Source: an uncultured Methylococcales bacterium (lineage in GTDB: Bacteria > Pseudomonadota > Gammaproteobacteria > Methylococcales > Methylomonadaceae). From it: a stretch of DNA of 37,526 nt. Positions 1 through 8,328 of the stretch are shown one piece after another. The first letter of the stretch is position 1. Each line of letters opens with the position of its first letter. A program made the position numbers and the translations under genes. The notes below the pieces were generated by a model. The model was not told the origin of the DNA. It saw only the letters and a list, made by a program, of their open reading frames with translations, and did not search any database. Location of the stretch: positions 1-37,526 of the forward strand of contig CAIUVX010000195.1 in the NCBI GenBank assembly GCA_903902705.1. Direction: 5' to 3'.

Positions 1-89
1 AACAGTGCGGCTTGTCTGTGATTCGGAACATTTTTCATCTGGTCATCTATTCGGCAAAACAAATCAATGATCATGTCTTCTGTGGTCAT
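1..89 (-). CDS. DDE-type transposase, N-terminal fragment cut by the window edge
   Basis: The ATG at 89 opens a reading frame that runs off the left edge after 29 codons. It begins MTTEDMIIDLFCRIDDQM and continues with a basic stretch, a beginning I recognise from a group of DDE transposases of small insertion sequences; I cannot assign the IS family from so little. A GGAG ribosome-binding site lies about 10 bases upstream of the ATG. The element's right end should fall between 90 and about 167, because an unrelated gene ends at 168, but I could not identify a terminal repeat without the other end. Only the start is visible, so whether the transposase is intact is unknown. Confidence 0.6.
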   Translation of the reverse strand, partial: MTTEDMIIDLFCRIDDQMKNVPNHRQAAL

Positions 90-167
90 GGCTAGATACT
101 CCGTGATAAAAGCATTTTTAATCAAATGCTTATACTTTATCTCTTGCTCATGACTTCTGCAAATTAA

Positions 168-746
168 CTAGCACCAAAGGTTAATATCTGAAAAGTTTAA
201 TGTTCTTGATAGAGAGCCACATCCAGCCTGAATTACAACATAAAATGTTATTGAAAAAATAAGTGTTATAATAATAAAACAAAGATCTAAAATACATTTA
301 TTTACTGAGTTTTCAAGATTTGACCTTGGCTTTTTCCAAAATTTAAAACAACTTAACCATGAATACTGGATTGAATTTTGGCAAATATTTAAATTTAAAC
401 TTTCGGCAATTAAAATACTGTCATCAGTTGCTGGTTTTACCAAAATTGAAAACTGCTGATAACTTGACCACAATATTACTTCATCTTCTACAGAAAAGTC
501 TTTGCTCTGCTTTCTTAATACCGATACTGTATTCGTTAAAAACTCATTATCCAGATTAATATCAGTATTTTTAAGAGCGTAACGCATCATTCTATCTACA
601 GTATTCTTGGTTGATTGAATAATACTCAGACGATTATAATTTACGATTTTATCGTCTAATTCATTATCATCACTGGAATTATCAAGAATTTCAGTCGCTA
701 CTTCTATTATTTTCTCATAACTGGAATTAATTGGATTATTGGTCAT
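168..746 (-). CDS. Hypothetical protein with C-terminal membrane segment
   Basis: This is a 192-residue frame with an ATG start. The first 145 residues or so are hydrophilic and rich in Asn, Asp and Ser. A hydrophobic stretch at about residues 153-173 (FIIITLIFSITFYVVIQ) would make one transmembrane helix near the C-terminus. I do not recognise the family. The gene is clearly more A/T-rich than the metabolic genes to its right and lies next to a transposase start, so it may be recently acquired, and its C-terminus could have been altered by the insertion to its left. The tail-anchored layout suggests a membrane-attached protein with a cytoplasmic domain; nothing indicates its function. Confidence 0.5.
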   Translation of the reverse strand: MTNNPINSSYEKIIEVATEILDNSSDDNELDDKIVNYNRLSIIQSTKNTVDRMMRYALKNTDINLDNEFLTNTVSVLRKQSKDFSVEDEVILWSSYQQFSILVKPATDDSILIAESLNLNICQNSIQYSWLSCFKFWKKPRSNLENSVNKCILDLCFIIITLIFSITFYVVIQAGCGSLSRTLNFSDINLWC

Positions 747-923
747 TATCGTCTTAGCATTATCAATGTTTATGGAATCATCATTTTTTTGATACTAACA
801 GCAGGTGGTTTTAATAAAAAATATTCTCAAACCGTGCCGAAATTATACATAAAGCATAAAAAACCATTTAGTCTGTGTGTCTTCAATTTTTGGTTTATGT
901 GTTCTTATTTTTAGTCTGAGCAA

Positions 924-1480
924 CTACGGTGATGGTTTTTTCCTAAAATTCTGATCCCGATATTGTGTAGGTGTTTGCCCATAAGCAATGCGAAACAGTT
1001 TGTTGAAATGACTTTGGTCGCTAAAACAGCATTGACTTGCCATTAAGCCAATTGACAGGTGTTTGCTATCAGGGGAAATTAAAAGACACGCGACTTTTTG
1101 CAATCGCCGAAGTTTGACCTCCTTGCCAAAACTGGTGTGATGGTTTTTGAATAACTTATTTAGTTTACTTAATGACAGGAACGATTGTTTGGCTGCAAAG
1201 CGGGGAGAAAGTTCGGGGTTGCCCAGATTTTGTTCAATTATCAACAACACTTTCTTATGCGTCTCTTCCTGCCGTAAATTCCCAGTTGTCTGAATAATTA
1301 GCCGCTAGTACAATAATTCATCTCGCTGTTTAGTAGCACGGTATCGACAGCTTTTAATAAGTCATTGAACGCAAGATGGAATGCAGGTGAAAAAATGGGT
1401 TCTTCGAGATAAAGTTGCTGGGCTTTTATTTGTGCAATTTGTAACTCTATGAACTCGATGGTCATAAAAATGAATGGCAT
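924..1480 (-). pseudogene. AraC-family transcriptional regulator, frameshifted remnant
   Basis: The segment 924-1250 encodes a clear AraC/XylS DNA-binding domain: two helix-turn-helix units, with the conserved second recognition region FSDQSHFNKLFR and the closing GQTPTQYR. It lacks an upstream sensing domain. Reading back in the same frame meets a TAG at about 1307, whereas the adjacent frame (1298-1480) carries a helical, leucine-rich stretch that ends just where the other frame opens. A single frameshift near 1300-1310 would join them into one AraC-like protein. Even joined, the protein would be short for the family (usually 250-330 residues), so the 5' part is probably also lost. It could instead be a short DNA-binding-only protein starting at GTG 1250, but no good ribosome-binding site supports that. 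Confidence 0.6.
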
Positions 1481-1890
1481 AATTGGGAGCAGACCTACTT
1501 ACTCTCATTTGAGTGATAAATCGTGCAGCTTTGTAAGGCGGCAACCCTTGATTAGCAAGGGGGGCGTTGTTTAAGAATTGCACGTTTTCAGAGTAAGATT
1601 AGGAATAACGCTAATGGAATAAGTTTAACGTTTTTTACTAATTTGTATGGCGTAAGTTCTGAGCTTGTTATACATTTCTGCGCGAGCAATTTTTCTTAAG
1701 AAAAACAATATACTCCTTTCCTATTCCATTTTTTTCCTCAAACTTTATGTTCATTTGTTGAACGCGAAAGATACGCTAATCATAGGATGTACTGAGGCAC
1801 GAACGCGCCCATTCGAGTTTTATGCGCCACCTCTCTCGGTATACTCTATTGCACTGGCGGGGTATATTTAACCTTACTCTCAGTCAGCGT

Positions 1891-1918
1891 TTGACACTGC
1901 TAGCAGTAAGCCTAAAAT
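1891..1918 (+). promoter_or_regulatory. Putative sigma70 promoter of ppdK with palindromic spacer
   Basis: TTGACA (1891-1896) and TAAAAT (1913-1918) are separated by 16 bases, 32 bases before the ppdK start codon. The spacer contains a perfect 12-base palindrome, ACTGCTAGCAGT (1896-1907), positioned where a bound repressor would block RNA polymerase. The -35 matches consensus fully and the -10 has five of six bases. The promoter is read from sequence only; operator function is inferred. Confidence 0.5.
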
Positions 1919-1949
1919 ATACGTTCCTTAATTTTTATTCGGAATAGCT

Positions 1950-4700
1950 ATGACAAAGCAATACATTTATTCATTTCACAATGGCGATGGAAAAAACAAG
2001 GTATTACTCGGTGGAAAAGGAGCGAATCTCTGTGAGATGACGCAGATTGGTTTAAATGTTCCCCCTGGTTTTGTCATTACTACCGAAGCCTGTTTAGATT
2101 ATTTAGAAAACAAACAATTACCCGCTGGCTTAATGGATGATGTTAAGCAACAAATCCAAGTGATTGAGCAAGCCAGCGGCAAACAATTTGGCTCTAGCGT
2201 CAAACCGTTATTAGTGTCCGTGCGTTCAGGTTCTGCGATTTCGATGCCTGGGATGATGGACACGATTTTAAATCTCGGTTTAAATCAAGATACCCTCAAA
2301 GGTTTAATTGACGAAACTCAAGACCCACGTTTTGCTTATGATGCGTACCGTCGTTTTATTCAATTATTCGGTAAAGTCGCCTTAGGCATTAACGATGAAA
2401 AATTTGATGAACATTTTGCCAATGTTAAAAGGCAAGCGGGTATTAAAGCTGATGTCGCTTTGGATGCTGTTCATTTGAAAGAAATTAGCGAATTATTCCT
2501 GCAAGTCGTGCAGGACGAAACAGGCAAACCATTCCCTGAAGATGTCTATGAACAATTAGAAATTTCTATCAAAGCGGTGTTTAATTCGTGGACAGGCAAA
2601 CGTGCCGTTGATTACCGTCGTGAATTTCACATCACCCCAAAACAAGCAAACGGTACGGCAGTCAATGTCGTTACGATGGTGTTTGGTAATATGGGTAATG
2701 ATTGCGCCACAGGCGTGGGTTTTACGCGTAACCCTGGAACGGGTGAAAATGAAATGTACGGCGAATACTTGGTGAATGCCCAAGGTGAAGATGTTGTTGC
2801 TGGTATTCGCACGCCAAAACCAGTACAAGAGCTTGCGTTAGAAATGCCCGATTTATATGAACAATTAGTTGAACTACGCAACAAATTGGAAACCCATTAC
2901 CACGAAGTTCAAGACTACGAATACACCATTGAACGTGGCGTGCTGTATTGCTTACAAACGCGTAACGGCAAAATGAATGCCGCCGCGATGGTCAGAACCT
3001 CTGTCGAAATGGTTGCCGAAGGACTCATTAACAAAGAACGCGCCCTACTGCGTATTGATCCTGAGTGGTTAGAACAACTTCTGCATCCACAATTAGATCC
3101 AAACAACAAAATCCCTGCGTTAGCACAAGGTCTACCTGCTTCACCTGGGGCGGCGTGTGGCAAATGCGTGTTTGAAGCTGATGCCGCAGAAATTATGGGG
3201 CGGGCAGGTGAAAAAGTTATTTTGGTACGCGAAGAAACTAAACCTGAAGATATTCATGGCTTCTTTGCTTCCCAAGGTATTTTAACCAGTCGTGGCGGCA
3301 AAACCTCACACGCGGCGGTAGTAGCGCGTGGCATGGGTAAAGCCTGTGTTGCTGGCGCAGAAGATATCAAAGTTGATGTGAAATCCCGTTCTGCTGTTAT
3401 TGGTGATACCCGTCTACGCGAAGGCGACATTATTACTATCGATGGCACAACAGGGCTGATTTATTTAGGTGAAATAGCCACCATCGAGCCACACGTCTCA
3501 AAAGAACTGCATACTTTACTGGGATGGGCAGATAGCGTCGCGACGATAAAAGTTCACGCCAATGTTGATACACCCGAACGCGCTAAAATGGCATTCAGTT
3601 ACGGCGCAGTGGGTATTGGCTTATGCCGTACTGAGCGTATGTTTAATGCGAAAGAACGCTTGCCTTTAGTTATTGACATGATCCTTGCCGATGATTGCGA
3701 AACACGCAAAACGGCTTTGGAAAAATTATTTCCCATTCAACGTCAAGACTTTATTGAGTTATTCACTGCTATGTCTCCTCATGCCGTGACCGTGCGCTTG
3801 CTTGATCCACCGATGCACGAATTTCTACCGAGTGAGCATCAGTTACAAGATGAAATTCATGCCTTAAAACATTATGAAACGATTGTCAGAGGACAACGTG
3901 TCACGCTTGATACCTTAGGAATGCAGCAAGACGCATTGCCTGCACCATTCGATCATCTTAACGAAGAAGTTATTAACAGTGCGATTGCCAAAAAACAATT
4001 GGTCTTGAAAAAAGTGCTGGATTTGTACGAAGTCAATCCAATGTTAGGACACCGTGGCGTGCGTTTAGGAATGTCTTATCCTGAAATTTACAAAATGCAA
4101 ATTCGTTCCATTTTGGAAGCTGTGGCAATCTGTATGCAGCAAGGCATAGAAATCGCTCCTGAAATTATGGTGCCACAAGTTATCACCTCGCAAGAGTTGA
4201 AACAAGTTAAAGCCTACGTCGATGAAATCGAACAAGATGTAGAAAGTCGTTACAATCTGAAATTGAAATTTAAATTTGGTACGATGGTGGAAACGGTTCG
4301 TGCCTGTACTCGCGCAGGCGAATTGGCAAAACTTGCCGAATTTTTCTCTTTTGGCACTAATGACTTAACCCAAGCGACCTTCTCATTTTCGCGTGAAGAT
4401 GCAGAAAATAAATTCTTACCGTTGTATAACGAAGCAGGCTTGTTAGACGATAATCCCTTTGATGTCTTAGATGTTAAAGGCGTAGGTCAGCTAATGAAAA
4501 TGACCGTAGAACTCGGCAGAGCCACTCGTCCTGATATTAAAATTGGTATCTGCGGCGAACAGGGTGGTCATCCACAATCTATTCGCTTCTGTCACCATAT
4601 CAAGTTGGACTATGTCTCTTGTTCAGCACCACGCATACCGATTGCCAGACTGGCGGCGGCTCATGCGAAGCTGTTGGAAGATAGTTATAGTTTGGATTAA
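1950..4700 (+). CDS. ppdK: Pyruvate, phosphate dikinase
   Basis: This 916-residue protein is full length for the family. It interconverts pyruvate, ATP and phosphate with phosphoenolpyruvate, AMP and diphosphate in the cytoplasm. The N-terminal ATP-grasp domain starts with the GGKGANLCEM motif. The central phosphohistidine domain has GGKTSHAAVVARG with the catalytic His at residue 454. The C-terminal TIM-barrel PEP/pyruvate-binding domain includes GHRGVRLG, FGTNDLTQ and the CGEQGG segment with the catalytic Cys. In methanotrophs that use the ribulose monophosphate cycle, a pyrophosphate-linked glycolysis employs this enzyme, and its reversibility suits a cell switching between catabolism of C1-derived sugars and gluconeogenesis. 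It stands alone between a dedicated promoter and a strong inverted repeat, so it is probably monocistronic. Confidence 0.97.
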   Translation: MTKQYIYSFHNGDGKNKVLLGGKGANLCEMTQIGLNVPPGFVITTEACLDYLENKQLPAGLMDDVKQQIQVIEQASGKQFGSSVKPLLVSVRSGSAISMPGMMDTILNLGLNQDTLKGLIDETQDPRFAYDAYRRFIQLFGKVALGINDEKFDEHFANVKRQAGIKADVALDAVHLKEISELFLQVVQDETGKPFPEDVYEQLEISIKAVFNSWTGKRAVDYRREFHITPKQANGTAVNVVTMVFGNMGNDCATGVGFTRNPGTGENEMYGEYLVNAQGEDVVAGIRTPKPVQELALEMPDLYEQLVELRNKLETHYHEVQDYEYTIERGVLYCLQTRNGKMNAAAMVRTSVEMVAEGLINKERALLRIDPEWLEQLLHPQLDPNNKIPALAQGLPASPGAACGKCVFEADAAEIMGRAGEKVILVREETKPEDIHGFFASQGILTSRGGKTSHAAVVARGMGKACVAGAEDIKVDVKSRSAVIGDTRLREGDIITIDGTTGLIYLGEIATIEPHVSKELHTLLGWADSVATIKVHANVDTPERAKMAFSYGAVGIGLCRTERMFNAKERLPLVIDMILADDCETRKTALEKLFPIQRQDFIELFTAMSPHAVTVRLLDPPMHEFLPSEHQLQDEIHALKHYETIVRGQRVTLDTLGMQQDALPAPFDHLNEEVINSAIAKKQLVLKKVLDLYEVNPMLGHRGVRLGMSYPEIYKMQIRSILEAVAICMQQGIEIAPEIMVPQVITSQELKQVKAYVDEIEQDVESRYNLKLKFKFGTMVETVRACTRAGELAKLAEFFSFGTNDLTQATFSFSREDAENKFLPLYNEAGLLDDNPFDVLDVKGVGQLMKMTVELGRATRPDIKIGICGEQGGHPQSIRFCHHIKLDYVSCSAPRIPIARLAAAHAKLLEDSYSLD

Positions 4701-4717
4701 AACCGCCAGCCCAACAT

Positions 4718-4747
4718 GACTGCCAGTCTTTTAAAAGACTGGCAGTC
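4718..4747. terminator. Perfect 30-base palindrome after ppdK, possible bidirectional terminator
   Basis: GACTGCCAGTCTTTT is followed directly by its exact reverse complement, beginning 17 bases after the ppdK stop. The G/C-rich outer stem with an A/T-only centre (TTTTAAAA) can fold as a hairpin on either strand. There is no run of T after the stem, so termination is plausible rather than certain. It sits between convergent ppdK and the MsbA-type gene. Confidence 0.5.
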
Positions 4748-4863
4748 TATAGCTAACGCAGTATTTGTGATTATAAAGCCGTTCGCCCTGAGCTTGTCGA
4801 AGGGCTATAGTGGTTCGACAAGCTCACCACGAACGGCATCATTTTATTGTGCTTTGGCTATAG
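4747..4863. repeat. Inverted-repeat element A: paired REP-like hairpins with matching ends
   Basis: The outer ends CTATAGCTAACGCA (4747-4760) and TGCTTTGGCTATAG (4850-4863) are imperfect inverted copies (12 of 14 bases). Between them, 4778-4805 and 4810-4837 are facing copies of a 28-base unit. The two copies are identical except for three positions on each side of the inner hairpin: the stem reads GCCCT/AGGGC in one and GTGGT/ACCAC in the other. Every change is compensated, so both fold. The unit GAGCTTGTCGA with variable stem arms is of a type I know as widely dispersed in proteobacterial genomes. It lies between convergent genes. Confidence 0.75.
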
Positions 4864-4904
4864 CAGGTTTAACTCACTGCCCACTTTATGCACCAGATCG
4901 CCTG

Positions 4905-6668
4905 TTACTCAAATCCGTTAGCTGATTGAGGATGCTCTTTGAATTGTATGGAATGCAGGCGAGAATACGCGCCATTTTTTTCAATCAATTCGTTGTGTGT
5001 ACCTTGTTCAACGATGCGCCCTTGTTCCATCACTAAAATCATATCGGCATTTTCAATGGTCGATAAACGATGAGCAATCACTAAAGTAGTGCGATTCCCC
5101 ATTACTTTTTGCAATGCAATCTGAATGTATCGCTCTGATTCGGTATCGAGTGCGGAGGTGGCTTCATCCAATATCAATAACGGTGAGTCTTTTAATAAGG
5201 CGCGTGCAAGGGCTAAACGTTGTCGTTGTCCACCTGATAATTTAACGCCATTTTCACCGATTTCAGTGTCTAAACCTAACTCCATATTGTTGATAAATTC
5301 CATTGCATAAGCATCAAGCGCGGCGGCGGTAACGGCTTCACGACTAGAATCTGCCAACGCACCATAAGCAATATTATTGAAAACGGTGTCGTTGAATAAA
5401 GTTACTTGCTGATTCACGAGGGCAATTTGTTTGCGTAAATTTGTCAGTTTATAACGGCTAATTTCTACGCCATCCAGCAATATTTCCCCAGTGTTGTGAT
5501 TGTAAAACCGCGACACTAAATTAACTAAGGTGCTTTTACCGCTACCCGACGCGCCAACCAGCGCGATGGTTTGTCCTGCTTCGGCTTTAAAACTAATGTC
5601 AATCAAAGCGGGTTCATTGACACCCTCATATTGAAAAGTTAAGTTTTTAAATTCTAGCGTTCCGACACAGCGTTCAATTTCATAATCACCTTCGTCAACT
5701 TCGCTTTTTTCATCCAAAATTTCAAATAAAGATTCAGCGGCAACAATGCCTTTTTGTATGTCGCTATTGGCATCACTGAGTTGACGTATCGGTCTGGGCA
5801 ATAAAAAAGCCGCTGTTAAATAACCGACAAATGCACCCGTTGTGGATTCTTTCATAAAAAACAACGCCATGTACATCAAGCCTGACAAGGCAATGGCAAT
5901 AATAATTTGTAATACGGGCGTATGAATCGAGATAGTGGTCGATAGCTTTAACGACTGACGGCGATTAAATAAACTGCTATCTAAAAATCGCTTCTTTTCG
6001 TACTCTTCACCGCCATAACTACGCACCACGCGATAGCCGCTGACTAATTCTGAAGTGATATGGGTAATATCACCAATGGATTCTTGAATGCGTTTACTGA
6101 TGATGCGCAGCCGCTTACTGACATACACCACTATCACCGCAATAATCGGCGCAATCCCAATAAATACTAACGATAACTCCCAATTACTGTAAAACAAATA
6201 AGCCAATAAACCCAGCGCGGTTAAGCCTTCACGGACAAAAGTACGAATAGCATCGGTTGCCGCGTTAGTGACTTGTCCGACATTATTGGTGATACGCGAA
6301 ATCATGTGACCCGTATTATTGGCATCAAAATAAACAGTGGGTAATTCAGTGTATTTATCAAAAATCTCACAACGCAAGGTATGCACCACGTTACATGAGA
6401 CTTTAGATAAAAAATAGTTCCCTAAAAATGCCCCAATACTACGCACCACAATCAAACCACTGAACCATATTGGCAACAGATACATTTTCTCGCGGGAGTG
6501 GCTTTGTAAGGTATTAATAATATTTTTAATCAATGCAGCAAACAAGGGTTGGGTCGCTGAATAAATTAAAAAGCCGAATATACTGACTATAAACAGGGAT
6601 TTGTGAGGTTTTAAGTAAGTCAATAATCGCTTGTAGATTTTCGCGTTGCCGCTGAGTTCTTTTTTCAT
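4905..6668 (-). CDS. msbA: MsbA-type lipid A/lipid ABC exporter (fused permease and ATPase)
   Basis: This 587-residue half-transporter has a six-helix ABC exporter domain (about residues 20-320) followed by a nucleotide-binding domain. The latter has Walker A GASGSGKST (372-380), signature LSGGQRQRLALARALL and Walker B LLILDEATSALD, then the H-loop in VIAHRLST. Length and order match MsbA (about 580 residues), which as a homodimer flips lipid A-core across the inner membrane. Two glycosyltransferases lie directly upstream on the same strand (53-base gap), consistent with a lipopolysaccharide or glycolipid assembly operon. A related exporter with another lipid or peptide substrate cannot be excluded. 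The start ATG at 6668 gives the charged MKKELSGN N-terminus expected before the first helix. Confidence 0.88.
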   Translation of the reverse strand: MKKELSGNAKIYKRLLTYLKPHKSLFIVSIFGFLIYSATQPLFAALIKNIINTLQSHSREKMYLLPIWFSGLIVVRSIGAFLGNYFLSKVSCNVVHTLRCEIFDKYTELPTVYFDANNTGHMISRITNNVGQVTNAATDAIRTFVREGLTALGLLAYLFYSNWELSLVFIGIAPIIAVIVVYVSKRLRIISKRIQESIGDITHITSELVSGYRVVRSYGGEEYEKKRFLDSSLFNRRQSLKLSTTISIHTPVLQIIIAIALSGLMYMALFFMKESTTGAFVGYLTAAFLLPRPIRQLSDANSDIQKGIVAAESLFEILDEKSEVDEGDYEIERCVGTLEFKNLTFQYEGVNEPALIDISFKAEAGQTIALVGASGSGKSTLVNLVSRFYNHNTGEILLDGVEISRYKLTNLRKQIALVNQQVTLFNDTVFNNIAYGALADSSREAVTAAALDAYAMEFINNMELGLDTEIGENGVKLSGGQRQRLALARALLKDSPLLILDEATSALDTESERYIQIALQKVMGNRTTLVIAHRLSTIENADMILVMEQGRIVEQGTHNELIEKNGAYSRLHSIQFKEHPQSANGFE

Positions 6669-6721
6669 TTTGTTGTTATGTGCTTGGTTTGTTACCTAGT
6701 GAGAAAATCAGTTACTAATTG

Positions 6722-7537
6722 TTAAAGATACTGGCAAATCCCTTTTTTAGCGACTATAAAATTCTTATCCGCTAAGCGTTCCATTAAACGTGCATAATTA
6801 GCATCGTGTTGACTGCGGTCATTATGGCTATGCCAGCAATGCAATACAGGCACTGCAAAGCGTCCTTCTTTGCGTTTGACTCCTGCATGAATTAAGCGGA
6901 TTACCAAATCTGAGTCCTCATAACCCCAGCCTTCAAACAGTTCATCAAAACCATTGACCTGTAAAAAATCTTCGCGCCATAACGCTAAGTTACAGGTCAT
7001 GGCTTTTTGCCACTTACGGGGTTGGATTTTTCTCAGAAAACCGAGTGGTAGTTTTAAAAATGGCAGCGTGCGATTAATTTTTCCTTGTAAGCGTAAACCA
7101 AAAAAATAATGCGCTGGTTTTTGGTACAGCAAAATCGATTGCGTTAACAGGTCTTGAGTAAAGGATTGACTTAATAACACTCGATTACCTGCGACAAAAT
7201 AGCCAGTTTCTGCCAGTTGTCGATGAGTGGCAATAAAATCAGGGCGAGTAATGCAATCACCATCAATAAAAATCAAATACTCACCTTGGCTTTTGGCAAC
7301 GGCTTTGTTGCGTATTGTTCCTGCTCTAAAACCGTTATCTTCATGATAAACAGTGTGAAATGGGACAGGGCTATCCGCGCCATAGCTTTGCGTTAACGCC
7401 AGATTTTCAGTACTAGAGCCATCATCGGCAATAATAATTTCAAAAGCCAAATCTGTTTGTGCGTATAAACTGAGCAAGCAAAGCCGCAGTGCCTCTGCCC
7501 AATTGTAAGTAGTGACTATTACCGAGATTAGTTTCAT
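6722..7537 (-). CDS. Family 2 glycosyltransferase with galactosyltransferase-type C-terminus
   Basis: The protein is 271 residues from the ATG at 7537. That start overlaps the stop codon of the upstream glycosyltransferase as ATGA, a translational-coupling arrangement; an ATG 33 bases further upstream lies inside the preceding gene and is less likely. The fold is GT-A: SVIVTTYNWAEAL at the N-terminus, the nucleotide-binding IIADDGSS, and the metal-binding region IFIDGDC. The C-terminal part has GWGYEDSDLVIRL, the ExxD signature found in the galactosyltransferase C-terminal family that uses UDP-sugars. It probably adds a sugar to the lipopolysaccharide core or a related surface glycan at the cytoplasmic face of the inner membrane, since msbA follows. 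The acceptor and sugar cannot be told from sequence. Confidence 0.85.
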   Translation of the reverse strand: MKLISVIVTTYNWAEALRLCLLSLYAQTDLAFEIIIADDGSSTENLALTQSYGADSPVPFHTVYHEDNGFRAGTIRNKAVAKSQGEYLIFIDGDCITRPDFIATHRQLAETGYFVAGNRVLLSQSFTQDLLTQSILLYQKPAHYFFGLRLQGKINRTLPFLKLPLGFLRKIQPRKWQKAMTCNLALWREDFLQVNGFDELFEGWGYEDSDLVIRLIHAGVKRKEGRFAVPVLHCWHSHNDRSQHDANYARLMERLADKNFIVAKKGICQYL

Positions 7538-8301
7538 TTTTGCGGCGTTTTCAGGTTTTCTAATGCCCATAATTTAACATACTTATAATAAGCTCCTTCC
7601 GCATTAGAAATTGCCAGCATCAGCCCTTGTTGCCCATCCAAAAACGCCGCTTTTAAAAAATAAGTGCGAATAAATGTCCAACAGCCTTTACCTATAGCTT
7701 TTGGCAACGAAGAGCGTACACCTTTTTCATACAGCAAGGTCGCACCCAAGGATGAATAATTATTCACTTTATGCAGCACTTCTTCAAAATCGACAAACGC
7801 ATCATGCAAAAAATGTGTATTCAATCGATCAACTTTGCCTTCCACAATGATTCGCTCATGCACCACCGCATCGGTAAATTGCCCACATTCACGGCGAAAT
7901 AAGCGCAATACATAGTCTGGAAACCAACCACCATGACGCATAGCTCGTCCGCAATAATTCGATAAACGCGGAATTTCAAAACCATTAACCTCAGTCGATT
8001 GCATTGCCTGAATAATTTCGGCTTTTAATTCGGGGGTGACACACTCATCGGCATCAATCGATAACACCCAATCCCCTGTGGCTTTATCCAACGCCCGTTG
8101 TTTTTGAATACCAAAGCCTTGCCAGTCAGTTTGATAAACTTTATCAGTCACAGTGAGGCACAGTTTGACAGTATCGTCATTACTCCCTGAATCCAACACA
8201 ATAATTTCATCCGCCCAAGCCACGGATTGCAAACAGCCACCGATATGGGTTTGTTCATTTTTGGTAATAATAATAACGCTAAGGGTTAACGCGGGTTTCA
8301 A
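7534..8301 (-). CDS. Family 2 glycosyltransferase, WaaE/KdtX-like LPS core enzyme
   Basis: I place the start at TTG 8301, giving 255 residues, because a perfect GGAGG (8311-8307) lies five bases upstream. The GTG four codons earlier (8313) would put that ribosome-binding site inside the gene. The protein begins with the GT-A pattern LSVIIITKNEQTHIGGCLQSV, then WADEIIVLDSGSNDDT and VLSIDADECVTPEL, all typical of the WaaE/KdtX group that adds glucose or another hexose to the inner core of lipopolysaccharide. The middle section GGWFPDYVLRLFRR also fits. It overlaps the next glycosyltransferase by four bases and is 27 bases from the end of the diguanylate cyclase gene. Sugar specificity is not determinable. 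Confidence 0.85.
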   Translation of the reverse strand: MKPALTLSVIIITKNEQTHIGGCLQSVAWADEIIVLDSGSNDDTVKLCLTVTDKVYQTDWQGFGIQKQRALDKATGDWVLSIDADECVTPELKAEIIQAMQSTEVNGFEIPRLSNYCGRAMRHGGWFPDYVLRLFRRECGQFTDAVVHERIIVEGKVDRLNTHFLHDAFVDFEEVLHKVNNYSSLGATLLYEKGVRSSLPKAIGKGCWTFIRTYFLKAAFLDGQQGLMLAISNAEGAYYKYVKLWALENLKTPQK

Positions 8302-8328
8302 TAGTGCCTCCACAGCGAAGGCAAATAA

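Noticed and set aside
359-559. 66-codon plus-strand frame inside the first hypothetical gene
   Set aside because: Antisense shadow of the minus-strand gene 168-746 with no supporting signal.
1362-1583. 73-codon minus-strand frame overlapping the AraC remnant
   Set aside because: It overlaps the more AraC-like frame 1298-1480 and has no family features or ribosome-binding site.
1665-1871. 68-codon frame upstream of ppdK
   Set aside because: No ribosome-binding site, no recognisable sequence, and it ends just before the ppdK promoter; probably chance in A/T-rich leader DNA.
4716-4925. 69-codon frame on the plus strand after ppdK
   Set aside because: It runs straight through the 30-base palindrome and repeat element A; its coding appearance comes from the repeat.
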